Of a stretch of 64,000 bases of DNA, positions 35,368-43,994 are shown in pieces (the first letter of the stretch is position 1; each line of letters begins with the position of its first letter). A program made the position numbers and the translations under genes. This DNA comes from Burkholderia ubonensis subsp. mesacidophila. GTDB taxonomy: Bacteria > Pseudomonadota > Gammaproteobacteria > Burkholderiales > Burkholderiaceae. Below the pieces are notes generated by a model, which was not told where the DNA came from, did not search any database, and saw nothing but the letters and a program-made list of their open reading frames with translations. The DNA lies in contig NZ_CP020737.1 in assembly GCF_002097715.1 (NCBI RefSeq), positions 2,480,001 through 2,544,000 on the forward strand, written 5' to 3'.

Positions 35368-36777
35368 TCACCCCGCCGGCTTCAGCGCGCCGCCCTCGCC
35401 CGCCTGCTCCGGCCCGCTCGCCACGTCTTCGGCGCCCCACTCCGCCGCATCGCTGCGCTCGGCGCTCGACAGCTCGTCCGCGCGATGGCCGGTGCGGTTC
35501 AGCAGCGCCAGCATGCAGACGAGCGACACGCACGCATAGAGCCCCGACGCGATCGCGACGCCGACGATGCTGCCCGTCGCGTTGAGGATCGCCTGCGCGA
35601 GCACCGGCGTGCCGCCGCCGACGACGAGCGCGCTCAGCTGGTACGCGAGCGACAGCCCCGTGTAGCGGACGTTCGCCGGAAACACGCGCGCGAGCACGCC
35701 GCCGACCGCGCCGTAGAACATCGCCGACGGAATCGTCGACACGCACATGCCGGCGACGGCGATCCAGTACGAGCGGGTCGCGAGCGCATGGAACATCACA
35801 GGCATCAGCACGATCTCCGGAATCAGGATCCAGCACATCGCGCGCCGCATGTCGATCTTCGACACGAGCCATGCGCCGACGGGCTGCATCAGGAACTGCA
35901 CGACGAGCGACATCGACAGGATCCCGAGAAACGTCCCCTGCGCGTAGCCGAGCTCCCGGGTCGCCCACGACAGCGCGAACGTGCTGCGGAAATACGTGAC
36001 GTTGATGACCGGCAGCGTGCCGGCCGCGAGCAGCACGACCGGCCAGTGATCGCGCACCACGTCGCGCAGCGGCAGCTTCACCGTGCGCTTGCGCCGCAGC
36101 ACGCGCCGCATCTCGGCCGACTCCTCGAGCTTCAGGCGGATCACCATGCCGACGGCCACGAGCACCGCAGACAGCAGGAACGGGATGCGCCAACCCCACA
36201 TCAGGAACGCGGGCGTCGGCAGCGCGCTCAGCGCGAAGAACGCGCCGGTCGCGAGCAGGTTGCCGGTGGGCGAGCCCTGCTGCGCGAACGCCGCGTACAG
36301 GATGCTCCGGTGCTTCGGCGCGTTTTCGCTCGCGATCAGCACCGCGCCGCCCCACTCGCCGCCGACCGCGATGCCCTGCAGCACGCGCAGCACGACGAGC
36401 CCGGCCGGCGCCCACACGCCGATCTGCGCGTAGGTCGGCAACAGGCCGATCCCGGTGGTCGCGAGCCCCATCATCACCAGCGTGATCACGAGCGCGGTCT
36501 TGCGGCCGACGCGGTCGCCGAGATGGCCGAACACGATCCCGCCGAGCGGGCGCGCCGCGAAGCCGGCCCAGAACGTGACGAACGCGAGCAGCGTCGCGAC
36601 GCCCGGGTTCATCCCGCTCGAGAAGAACACCTTGCCGAACACGAGCGCGGCGGCCGTGCCGTAGATATAGAAGTCGTACCACTCGATCGTCGTGCCGACG
36701 AACGCGGCAAGCGCGGCGCGGCCCGGCCGCGGGTTCGCGGCGGGAGGGGATTGCGGACGGGTCATCGATGTCTCCAT
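35368..36777 (-). CDS. MFS transporter, metabolite:H+ symporter (MHS) type
   Basis: The 469-residue permease has 12 predicted membrane segments. It opens with the MHS hallmark AAFVGTTIEWYDFYIYG and carries the MFS loop motif GHLGDRVGRKTALV between segments 2 and 3. Such carriers import carboxylates or betaines (KgtP, ProP, ShiA). It is the last gene of a dehydrogenase/CoA-transferase/transporter operon, 93 bp after the CoA-transferase, so it probably imports the acid that the operon degrades. Confidence 0.9.
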   Translation of the reverse strand: METSMTRPQSPPAANPRPGRAALAAFVGTTIEWYDFYIYGTAAALVFGKVFFSSGMNPGVATLLAFVTFWAGFAARPLGGIVFGHLGDRVGRKTALVITLVMMGLATTGIGLLPTYAQIGVWAPAGLVVLRVLQGIAVGGEWGGAVLIASENAPKHRSILYAAFAQQGSPTGNLLATGAFFALSALPTPAFLMWGWRIPFLLSAVLVAVGMVIRLKLEESAEMRRVLRRKRTVKLPLRDVVRDHWPVVLLAAGTLPVINVTYFRSTFALSWATRELGYAQGTFLGILSMSLVVQFLMQPVGAWLVSKIDMRRAMCWILIPEIVLMPVMFHALATRSYWIAVAGMCVSTIPSAMFYGAVGGVLARVFPANVRYTGLSLAYQLSALVVGGGTPVLAQAILNATGSIVGVAIASGLYACVSLVCMLALLNRTGHRADELSSAERSDAAEWGAEDVASGPEQAGEGGALKPAG

Positions 36778-36870
36778 GTCGGTAGTCGGTGGCGCGACTG
36801 CCGCGCGCCTTGTCCGGTTGGCCGGTTTGGCCGATTTGGCCGGGCGGTGCCGCCGGCCGGCGGCCTCGCG

Positions 36871-38064
36871 TCAGCCGGGCGCCTTCAGCACGCCGGCGTC
36901 AAGCAATTGCTGCTGCAGCGCCGGATCGACGCCGAGCCGGTCGAGCACCGCGCGCGTGTCGCGGCCCAATGCCGGCGGCGGCGAGCGGTAGGTCGCCGGC
37001 GTGCGCGACAGCCGGATCGGCGACGCGGTGCCGCGATACCGGCCGATTTCGACGAGCAGGTTCCGGTGCAGCGCATGCGGATCGCGCACGACGTCGGCGA
37101 CCGTCTGCACCGGGCCGCACGGCACACCGGCCGCCATCAGGTCGCGCGCGAGCGGCGCGCACGCATGCCCGGCCAGCAACGTCTCCAGCGCGGCCTTCAG
37201 CTCGGGCCGGTGCGCGCAGCGGCTGCGGTTGTCGACGAAGCGCGGATCGTCCGCCAGTTCCGGCACGCCGAGATGCGCGGCGAGCCGCGCGAACTGCCGG
37301 TCGTTGCCGACCGCCAGGAAGATCGGCACGGTCGCGGTGCGGTAGCTGTCGTACGGCGCGATGTTCGGATGCGCGTTGCCGCTGCGTTCGGGCACGCGCC
37401 CGGCACCGAAGAAGTTCGGCAGATGCGGATGCAGCAGCGACACGCCGCAGTCGTAGAGCGCGATGTCGATCGACTGCCCCTGCCCGCTCCGCTCGCGCTC
37501 GGCCAGCGCGAGCAGGATGCCGGCGAGCGCGTTGAGCCCCGTCACCATGTCGACGATCGGCAGGCCGATGCGCATCGCGTCGCCGTCGCGCTCGCCGTTG
37601 ACGCTCATCAGCCCGGCCATCGCCTGGATCACCGCGTCGTAGCCGGGCAGCCCGCCGAGCGGGCCGTCGGCGCCGAAGCCCGTCACCGCGCAGTGGATCA
37701 GCCGCGCAAAGCGCGGCCGCAGGTCGCGCGCGTAGTCCATCCCCCAGCGCGCTAGCGTGCCCGGCTTGAAGTTCTCGACCAGCACGTCGGCGTCCTCGAG
37801 CAGGCGCCACAGGATCGCGCGGCCCTCGTCACGCGACAGGTCGAGCGCGAGCCCTTCCTTGTTGCGGTTGACGCCGATGAAGTACCACGCGGTGTCGTCG
37901 AGAAACGGTGGCCCCCAGCCGCGCGTCTCGTCGCCCTCCGGCGGTTCGATCTTGATCACCTGCGCGCCGTGGTCGGCAAGCGCCTGCGTGCAGTACGGGC
38001 CGCCGAGCACGCGGCTCAGGTCGACGACCTTCAGGCCGGCCAGTGCGCCTTGCGCCCCGTTCAT
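36871..38064 (-). CDS. CoA-transferase family III (CaiB/BaiF)
   Basis: The 397-residue enzyme belongs to the family that moves CoA between carboxylic acids. It begins LKVVDLSRVLGGPYCTQALADHGA, includes KIEPPEGDETR, and has the likely nucleophile Asp172 in LPIVDMVTG, matching Asp169 of formyl-CoA transferase. The ATG overlaps the stop of the acyl-CoA dehydrogenase gene by 4 bp, showing translational coupling. The substrate is unknown; it probably activates the acid that the dehydrogenase oxidises. Confidence 0.93.
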   Translation of the reverse strand: MNGAQGALAGLKVVDLSRVLGGPYCTQALADHGAQVIKIEPPEGDETRGWGPPFLDDTAWYFIGVNRNKEGLALDLSRDEGRAILWRLLEDADVLVENFKPGTLARWGMDYARDLRPRFARLIHCAVTGFGADGPLGGLPGYDAVIQAMAGLMSVNGERDGDAMRIGLPIVDMVTGLNALAGILLALAERERSGQGQSIDIALYDCGVSLLHPHLPNFFGAGRVPERSGNAHPNIAPYDSYRTATVPIFLAVGNDRQFARLAAHLGVPELADDPRFVDNRSRCAHRPELKAALETLLAGHACAPLARDLMAAGVPCGPVQTVADVVRDPHALHRNLLVEIGRYRGTASPIRLSRTPATYRSPPPALGRDTRAVLDRLGVDPALQQQLLDAGVLKAPG

Positions 38065-39821
38065 CGCTCGACCTCCGGCAGCAGGTCGAGCGCCGCGTCG
38101 AGCGAGACCGGCGCGCCGCGCAGCAGCGCGTCGGCCGTCGCCGCCTCGTCTCGGCGCTCGCCGCACGACGGCGCCGCGAGCGGATCGACGGGCAACAGCT
38201 TCTCGCGCACGATCAGGTGCGCGAGCGCGAGACGGCGGTAGTCCGGCGCCGTGCACGCGCCCTCGCATGCCATCAGGATCGCCGCGCTCGCGTAGTACAG
38301 CGCGGACGCGGCCTGGCGCACGCCTGCGTCGTCGCCGCTTGCCGCGACCTGCGCGAGCGCATCGGTTGCGCGCGCGAGCACGCGCCTGAGCGCGGTGCGG
38401 CTCGCGTCCGGCAACGGCGCCTGGCCGAGCCGGTCGGCGAGGAACGCATGCAGCGCGTCGAGCGCCCGCTCGCGCTGCGCGGCGCGCGCGACGTCGAGCG
38501 CGACGATGTTGCTCGTGCCCTCCCAGATCGAGCCGAGGTGCGCATCGCGCACGAGCCGCGCGTCGCTCCATTCCTCGATGTAGCCGGTGCCGCCGCGCAC
38601 TTCCATTGCGTCGCCCGTCACGCGGCGCGCGTCGCGGCACGCGCGGAACTTGATCAGCGGCGTCAGGATGCGCACGCAGCGCGCGGCTTCGGCATCGCCG
38701 GCATCGGCCTGCTGCAGCAGCAGCGCGATCCGCATGAACATCGTGCGCGCGGCCTCGGTCGGCAGCAGCATCTTCATCAGCTGCCGCTGCATCAACGGCA
38801 TCTCGATCAGCTTGCGGCCGAACGCCTCGCGATGCGCGGCGACGTGCAGCGCCTCGTTCATCGCGCGCCGCATCAGGCCCGCCGCGCGCACGCCGTTCGA
38901 CAGCCGCGACATGTTGATCATGTCCGCCATCTGGTGAAAGCCGCGGCCGATCTCGCCGATCAGGTATGCGTGCGCGCCTTCGAGCGCGATCTCGCCGCTC
39001 GCCATCGACCGGCTGCCGAGCTTGTCCTTCAGCCGCACGATCCGGTAGCGGTTGCGCGTGCCGTCCGGCAGCGTCTTCGGCAGCAGGAACAGCGCGAGGC
39101 CCTTGATGCCGTCCGGCGCGCCGTCGGGCCGCGCGAGCACCATCGCGAGATCGGCGTCGGCGTTCGAGCAGAACCACTTGTCGCCGTACAGGCGCCATAC
39201 GGTGTTGCCGTGCGCGTCCGTCTCGCGCGCCGCGCGCGTCGCGATCCGGCCGACGTCGGAGCCCGCCGCCTGTTCGGTCATGAACATCGCGCCCTGGTAC
39301 AGCGTGTCGAAATCGCGCGACGCGAGCATCGGCAGATAACGCGCGACGAGTTCCGGCTCGCCGAAGCGGCGCAGCGTGCGGGTCAGCGAGTCGGTCATGC
39401 TGACCGGGCAGCACAACCCGAATTCCGCCTGCACGAACAGGAAGGTCAGCGCGTACTTGACGAGCGGCAACGCGGGTGCGCGCGGGTGGCTCAGCGACGC
39501 GAGCCCGAGCTCCGCATACGCGACGCGTTCGAGCGCGACGTAGGCGGGATGCTTGTCGATGCGCTGCACGGGCTCGCCGCGCCGGTTGCGATGCTCGAGC
39601 ACCGGCGGATGCTTGTCCGCGCACGCGGCCCATTCGTCGAGCTCGCCGCTGACGCGCGCGCCGAGCGCGTGCAGCTGCGGTTCGAGTTCCGCATAACGCG
39701 CATCGCCGAGATGGAGCCTCAGCAGCACGCCCAGGTCCGGATCCGCGGTGAAGAAATTGATGCCCCGGGTGTCGGGGATATTGGACGCGCCGGGGGTCGG
39801 CGCGCGATCGGTGTCGTTCAT
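38061..39821 (-). CDS. acyl-CoA dehydrogenase (AidB-like)
   Basis: The 586-residue flavoprotein is longer than standard acyl-CoA dehydrogenases (about 380) and matches the AidB-like group, with an N-terminal extension. Visible are MTEQAAGSD, GGTGYIEEWSDARLVRD and GSIWEGTSNI, family signatures near the FAD and active site. AidB of E. coli is linked to alkylation response, but here the coupling to a CoA-transferase and a transporter argues for acyl-CoA catabolism. The start at 39821 is chosen because GGCAGGAGACACC precedes it; a longer frame extends 22 codons upstream. Confidence 0.92.
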   Translation of the reverse strand: MNDTDRAPTPGASNIPDTRGINFFTADPDLGVLLRLHLGDARYAELEPQLHALGARVSGELDEWAACADKHPPVLEHRNRRGEPVQRIDKHPAYVALERVAYAELGLASLSHPRAPALPLVKYALTFLFVQAEFGLCCPVSMTDSLTRTLRRFGEPELVARYLPMLASRDFDTLYQGAMFMTEQAAGSDVGRIATRAARETDAHGNTVWRLYGDKWFCSNADADLAMVLARPDGAPDGIKGLALFLLPKTLPDGTRNRYRIVRLKDKLGSRSMASGEIALEGAHAYLIGEIGRGFHQMADMINMSRLSNGVRAAGLMRRAMNEALHVAAHREAFGRKLIEMPLMQRQLMKMLLPTEAARTMFMRIALLLQQADAGDAEAARCVRILTPLIKFRACRDARRVTGDAMEVRGGTGYIEEWSDARLVRDAHLGSIWEGTSNIVALDVARAAQRERALDALHAFLADRLGQAPLPDASRTALRRVLARATDALAQVAASGDDAGVRQAASALYYASAAILMACEGACTAPDYRRLALAHLIVREKLLPVDPLAAPSCGERRDEAATADALLRGAPVSLDAALDLLPEVER

Positions 39822-39871
39822 GTCGGTGTCTCCTGCCCCATGCAAAGCGGTCCGATCAGCGTAGGCGCGGG

Positions 39872-39926
39872 ATCGATAAGCGTCCAATACAGGATTTATT
39901 CGGTACGATAGACAGCGCTTATCGAT
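39872..39926. promoter_or_regulatory. 11-bp inverted repeat between the acyl-CoA operon and LysR gene
   Basis: ATCGATAAGCG (39872-39882) and CGCTTATCGAT (39916-39926) are perfect inverted arms 33 bp apart in the 128-bp divergent gap. The spacing and position fit an operator bound by the adjacent LysR-type regulator. Confidence 0.65.
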
Positions 39927-39949
39927 GCCGAAGCCGGGGGGAAGACGCG

Positions 39950-40852
39950 ATGGAACTGAAGCAGCTTCGATATTTCGTCGCGGTGGCCGAAGAGCTGCAT
40001 TTCGGGCGCGCCGCCAAGCGGCTGTTCATCTCGCAGCCGGCGCTGAGCTTCGACATCCGCAAGTTCGAGGATGCGCTCGGCGTGCAGCTGTTTGCGCGCA
40101 CCAGCAAGTCGGTCGCGCTGACCAACGCGGGCGAGGTGCTGCTCGGCGAGGCGCGCCGGCTGCTGCTGCAGGCGGCCGAGGCCGAGCGCCTGACGGTCCG
40201 CTCGGCGTCCGGGTACGCGGGGCGGCTGCGGGTCGGCTTCGTCCATTCGATGCTGTATCGCGGGCTGCTCGATGCGGTGCGGCGCTTCGAGGCCGACTAC
40301 CCGGGCGTCGAGATCGTGCTCTCGGAAATGAACACGCAGGCGCAGGTGCAGGCCATCCAGCGCGGCCAGATCGACCTCGGCTACGCGCACTGGGGCCACT
40401 TCCCGCCCGAGGTCGATTCGACACCGATCTATGCGGAGCCGTTCGTCTGCTGCCTGCCGACCACGCACCCGCTCGCGCGGCGCCGGCAGGTCGCGCTCGC
40501 CGCGCTCGCGCACGAGCCGTTCATCCTGTTTCCGCGCGACGCGGCTCCCCACTATCACGACCTGATCATCGCGCAATGCGTGAACGCGGGCTTCAGCCCG
40601 GTGATCCGTCACGAGGCGCGGCTGTGGCAAACCATCCTGTCGATGATCGAGTTCGGGATGGGTGTCGCGCTCGTGCCGCGCGTGCTGCAGCAGGTGAAGA
40701 GCGACCGGCTCGCGTTCCGGCCGCTGAAGGATGCGCCGCTCGAATCGCGCACGCTCGAGCTGAAGCGCGGCGGCAGCGCCGAACCGGTCGCGCTGCGCTT
40801 TGCCGACTATCTGCGCGCGTCGATCGATGCGCTGCCGGCGCTCGCGGGGTGA
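39950..40852 (+). CDS. LysR family transcriptional regulator
   Basis: The 300-residue regulator has an N-terminal winged helix (MELKQLRYFVAVAEELHFGRAA and SQPALSFDIRKFE) and a C-terminal effector-binding domain resembling BenM/CatR-type regulators of aromatic and acid catabolism. It is divergent from the acyl-CoA dehydrogenase operon and probably controls it through the inverted repeat at 39872-39926. GGGGGGAAGACGCG precedes the ATG. An in-frame coding-like stretch follows its stop codon. Confidence 0.94.
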   Translation: MELKQLRYFVAVAEELHFGRAAKRLFISQPALSFDIRKFEDALGVQLFARTSKSVALTNAGEVLLGEARRLLLQAAEAERLTVRSASGYAGRLRVGFVHSMLYRGLLDAVRRFEADYPGVEIVLSEMNTQAQVQAIQRGQIDLGYAHWGHFPPEVDSTPIYAEPFVCCLPTTHPLARRRQVALAALAHEPFILFPRDAAPHYHDLIIAQCVNAGFSPVIRHEARLWQTILSMIEFGMGVALVPRVLQQVKSDRLAFRPLKDAPLESRTLELKRGGSAEPVALRFADYLRASIDALPALAG

Positions 40853-40969
40853 GCGCCGGGCTGCAGCATCGCGGCCGGCGTGATGTTGATCAATTCGAGC
40901 ATCGTGCTCGCGACGCTCAAGCGCGACGGGTCGATCCTCGATCTGGTCGAGCCGCCGACGGGCGACTGA
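40853..40969 (+). other. coding-like tail in frame after the LysR stop
   Basis: Directly after the LysR TGA the same frame stays open for 38 codons to the next TGA, reading APGCSIAAGVMLINSSIVLA and ending LVEPPTGD. Codon use is typical of real genes here (G/C third positions). It could be the remnant of a deleted gene between LysR and the tRNA, or a readthrough extension. I do not recognise the sequence. Confidence 0.4.
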
Positions 40970-41011
40970 GCCGGTTATGCGCAGGTCCGCAAAAAAATTT
41001 GCAGAAAGCAC

Positions 41012-41040
41012 TTTACGAACCCGAAAAGCTCTGACATAAT
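41012..41040 (+). promoter_or_regulatory. promoter of tRNA-Val
   Basis: TTTACG (41012-41017) and CATAAT (41035-41040) are 17 bp apart, with the tRNA starting 12 bp beyond the -10 element. Confidence 0.65.
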
Positions 41041-41052
41041 TTCATCTTCTTT

Positions 41053-41127
41053 GGGCGGTTAGCTCAGCGGTAGAGCACTGCCTTCACACGGCAGGGGTCA
41101 CTGGTTCGATCCCAGTACCGCCCACCA
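41053..41127 (+). tRNA. tRNA-Val (CAC anticodon)
   Basis: A 75-nt gene with encoded CCA folds into a full cloverleaf: 7-bp acceptor GGGCGGT/ACCGCCC, anticodon stem CTGCC/GGCAG with loop TTCACAC, and T-arm ACTGG-TTCGATC-CCAGT. The anticodon CAC reads valine GTG codons. Confidence 0.95.
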
Positions 41128-41149
41128 AAGAATTCTGCAGTGAAAGTTC

Positions 41150-41187
41150 AACGGCTTAGCGTCAAAAGACCTAAGCCGTTTTCTTTT
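41150..41187 (+). terminator. terminator after tRNA-Val
   Basis: A 10-bp stem AACGGCTTAG/CTAAGCCGTT with an 11-nt loop is followed by TTCTTTT. Confidence 0.85.
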
Positions 41188-41412
41188 GCTGCGCGCCTTC
41201 CGATTCCGGTGTCCTTGGGTAGATTGATCTCGAAATATGCGACGGCCCGTCGACACCCGCTGCCCATTATCCTTCCCGCCCTCGCCCCGAGTTGCCCGAA
41301 TCATGACTTCATGGGCATGGCGCGATTTCCGACCTCGCAGCCTTCATCTGCCCACCCGATAACGGGCTGCAGGTGATATCGCACGCTTCCGACGCTTTCT
41401 CGCAGGCAAGAA

Positions 41413-42486
41413 ATGGCAACAACACGACGGTACGAATCGATACAAGTGCTGCGCGCGCTCGCGGCACTCGGGGTGGTAGCGTTTCACACCGAAGGAAACG
41501 TTGGCACGTATGGATGGGTCTCTCGCATCGTCCCGCACATCTCGAGATATGGCGAGCTCGGCGTTGACGTTTTCTTCGTCATCTCGGGTTTCGTCATTGC
41601 GCTCGTCAGCTATGGAGAACCCCGAGGGTTGCAGTCGGCACGGAAATTCCTGGCGGCTCGAATCGCGCGCATCGTGCCTCTGTACTGGACGCTCACCGCG
41701 CTGTTCGTCGCCCTTCTCGCCGTCGTGCCAACTGCCTTCGGGCACGCCCGACTCGACCTCTGGCATGTGATCACGTCATTCCTGTTCCTGCCGTCGATCA
41801 ACTGGGCCGGCATCATCGCGCCGGTCATCAACGTGGGTTGGACGCTCAACTACGAAGCGTGGTTCTACGTGGTATTCGCAGTCGCGATATGCGTCACCCG
41901 CCGCCCGCTGATCGCGGTTGCGGCATTTCTCGGCTTCACATCGCTCCTGCGGCTCGCGCACGGCTCAAGCGTGCCGTTTCTCGTCTATACAAACCCCATC
42001 GTGCTCGAGTTCGTCATGGGCTGCTGCATAGGCACCTGCTATGCGAGAGGAAAACGCGTACCGCTGGCCACCGCGCTGATTGCGCTGCTGGGCGTCATCG
42101 CGTTCAGGATGATGTATGCGCCGACGTTGACCGACGGCAACCGTTTCATTGTGTCCGGCCTGCCGGCGTTCGCCATCGTGGTCGTGGCGCTCGCCTTCGA
42201 AGCGCGAATCCGCTGGAACACGTTATTCAGCAAGCTGGGCGACGCGTCCTATTCACTCTATCTGACGCATGTATTGTCGGTGCCGGTCACGCTGAAGGTC
42301 ATTCAGATGGTCGACCGGCAACACAGGCTGCCCGGCGACCTCGTCTGCGTGGCGGTCGTGATCAGCTCGATTCTCGTGGCATTCGCTTGCCATCGACTGC
42401 TGGAACGCCCGATGACGCGATCGGTCGGACGCTGGTTGTCGCGACGAGCCGATGCGCCGAACGCTGCCCCTCGCATAACGGCCTAG
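41413..42486 (+). CDS. acyltransferase family 3 (OafA/YrhL-like) membrane protein
   Basis: The 357-residue integral membrane protein begins RRYESIQVLRALAALGVVAFH, with the conserved His of this O-acyltransferase family, and continues GVDVFFVISGFVIAL. About ten membrane segments follow. These enzymes acetylate surface polysaccharides, lipid-linked sugars or peptidoglycan. GC content and codon use are clearly lower than in neighbouring genes, and the gene sits 285 bp after a tRNA, suggesting horizontal acquisition. No integrase or repeated tRNA end is visible. The first 285 bp of this segment hold no gene beyond the tRNA terminator. Confidence 0.9.
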   Translation: MATTRRYESIQVLRALAALGVVAFHTEGNVGTYGWVSRIVPHISRYGELGVDVFFVISGFVIALVSYGEPRGLQSARKFLAARIARIVPLYWTLTALFVALLAVVPTAFGHARLDLWHVITSFLFLPSINWAGIIAPVINVGWTLNYEAWFYVVFAVAICVTRRPLIAVAAFLGFTSLLRLAHGSSVPFLVYTNPIVLEFVMGCCIGTCYARGKRVPLATALIALLGVIAFRMMYAPTLTDGNRFIVSGLPAFAIVVVALAFEARIRWNTLFSKLGDASYSLYLTHVLSVPVTLKVIQMVDRQHRLPGDLVCVAVVISSILVAFACHRLLERPMTRSVGRWLSRRADAPNAAPRITA

Positions 42487-42553
42487 CCAGGTCTCAGGTG
42501 GCTGGCGGCGTGGGTCGGACATGGCCGCCGCCAGACATCACATCCCGGCCGCG

Positions 42554-43966
42554 TCAGCCCCCCACCCGCTGCGCCGTCGCATCGAACGCCCGCTTCGCTT
42601 TCTCGACGATCTCGTCGACCTCGGCCTCGCCTACCACGAGCGGCGGCGACAGCAGCATCCGGTCGCCGGTCGCGCGCATGATCAGGTTGCCGTTGAAGCA
42701 GAAGTCGCGGCATATCATGCCGACCTCCCCGCCATGGTCGAAGCGCACGCGCCGCGCCGGCTCGCGCGCGAGCTGAACGCCGGCGACGAGCCCCGCGCCG
42801 GCAATCTCGCCGACGATCGGATGCCCGCCCAGCGCGTCGCGCAACCTGCGCTGGAAATACGGCCCGATGTCGCGCTTCACGCGCGCGACGATCCCTTCGT
42901 CGCGCAGCACCTTCAGGTTCGCGACCGCGACCGCCGCCGCAACCGGATGGCCCGAATACGTCATCCCGTGATTGAATTCGCCGTGCTCGATCAGCGCCTG
43001 CGCGACCCGGTCGTGCAACGCCACCGCGCCCATCGGCACGTAGCCGCTCGTCAGCCCTTTCGCGAGCGTCATCAGGTCCGGCTCGAAGCCGAAGTGCTGG
43101 TGCGCGAACCATTCGCCGGTGCGCCCGAAGCCGCCGATCACCTCGTCGGCGACGAGCAGGACGTCGTACTTGCGGCAAATCCGCTGGATTTCCGGCCAGT
43201 ACGTCGACGGCGGGAAGATCACGCCGCCCGCGCCCTGGAACGGCTCGCCGATGAACGCGGCGACGTTCTCCGCGCCGAGTTCGAGGATCTTCGCTTCGAG
43301 CTGCCGCGCGCGCGCGAGGCCGAACGCCTCGGGCGTTTCGCCGGCTTGCGCTTCACCGAAGAAGTACGGCTGGTCGATGTGCACGATGTGCTCGACCTTC
43401 GACGGCATCTGCTCGTGCATGTAGTCCATCCCGCCCAGCGTCGCGCCCGCGATGGTCGAACCGTGATAGCCGTTCTTGCGCGAGATCACGTATTTCTTCT
43501 GCGGCTGGCCCTGCACGCGCCAGTACTGGTGCACGACGCGCAGCACGGTGTCGTTGCCTTCCGAGCCGCTGTTGCAGTAGAAGAAGTGGTTGAATCCCGG
43601 CGGCGTGACTTCGGCGAGCAGCTTCGACAGTTCGATCACCGGCGGATGCGTGGTCTTGAAGAACGTGTTGTAGAACGGCAGTTCCTGCAATTGCCGGTAC
43701 GCGGCGTCGGCGAGTTCCTTGCGGCCGTAGCCGACGTTCACGCACCACAGGCCGGCCATCCCGTCGATGATCCTGTTGCCGTCCGAGTCCCACAGGTAAA
43801 CGCCGTCCGCCTTCACGATCACGCGGCTGCCCGCGCGGTTGAGCGCGCCCATGTCGGAGAACGGATGAATATGATGCGCAGCGTCGAGCGCGCGGTATTC
43901 GGCGGTGGTGCGCGAGGCGGACTCGGCAGCAGGCCCGATCCAGGCCGATTCGTTGCGATAGGTCAT
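42554..43966 (-). CDS. class III aminotransferase, putrescine/polyamine type
   Basis: The 470-residue PLP enzyme has the class III signature DEVIGGFGRTGEWF and the PLP lysine Lys303 in LMTLAKGLTSGYVPMGA. It is close to the SpuC/omega-amino-acid:pyruvate group (LWCVNVGYGRKELADAAYRQ). It follows the gamma-glutamylputrescine synthetase-like gene by 28 bp. Its likely role is transamination of putrescine, a gamma-glutamylated diamine, or 4-aminobutyrate; the sequence alone does not settle which. Confidence 0.92.
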   Translation of the reverse strand: MTYRNESAWIGPAAESASRTTAEYRALDAAHHIHPFSDMGALNRAGSRVIVKADGVYLWDSDGNRIIDGMAGLWCVNVGYGRKELADAAYRQLQELPFYNTFFKTTHPPVIELSKLLAEVTPPGFNHFFYCNSGSEGNDTVLRVVHQYWRVQGQPQKKYVISRKNGYHGSTIAGATLGGMDYMHEQMPSKVEHIVHIDQPYFFGEAQAGETPEAFGLARARQLEAKILELGAENVAAFIGEPFQGAGGVIFPPSTYWPEIQRICRKYDVLLVADEVIGGFGRTGEWFAHQHFGFEPDLMTLAKGLTSGYVPMGAVALHDRVAQALIEHGEFNHGMTYSGHPVAAAVAVANLKVLRDEGIVARVKRDIGPYFQRRLRDALGGHPIVGEIAGAGLVAGVQLAREPARRVRFDHGGEVGMICRDFCFNGNLIMRATGDRMLLSPPLVVGEAEVDEIVEKAKRAFDATAQRVGG

Positions 43967-43994
43967 GCTTCCTCCGGAGTGCGGTGGTGCGCGC

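Noticed and set aside
36818..36844. Three tandem 9-bp units of TTGGCCGGT type between the CoA-transferase and MFS genes
   Set aside because: Short and degenerate; most likely chance in GC-rich intergenic sequence.
41098..41304. A minus-strand frame ending in WWAVLGSNQ
   Set aside because: Its end is antisense to tRNA-Val and the rest covers the terminator; such frames are common false genes beside tRNAs.
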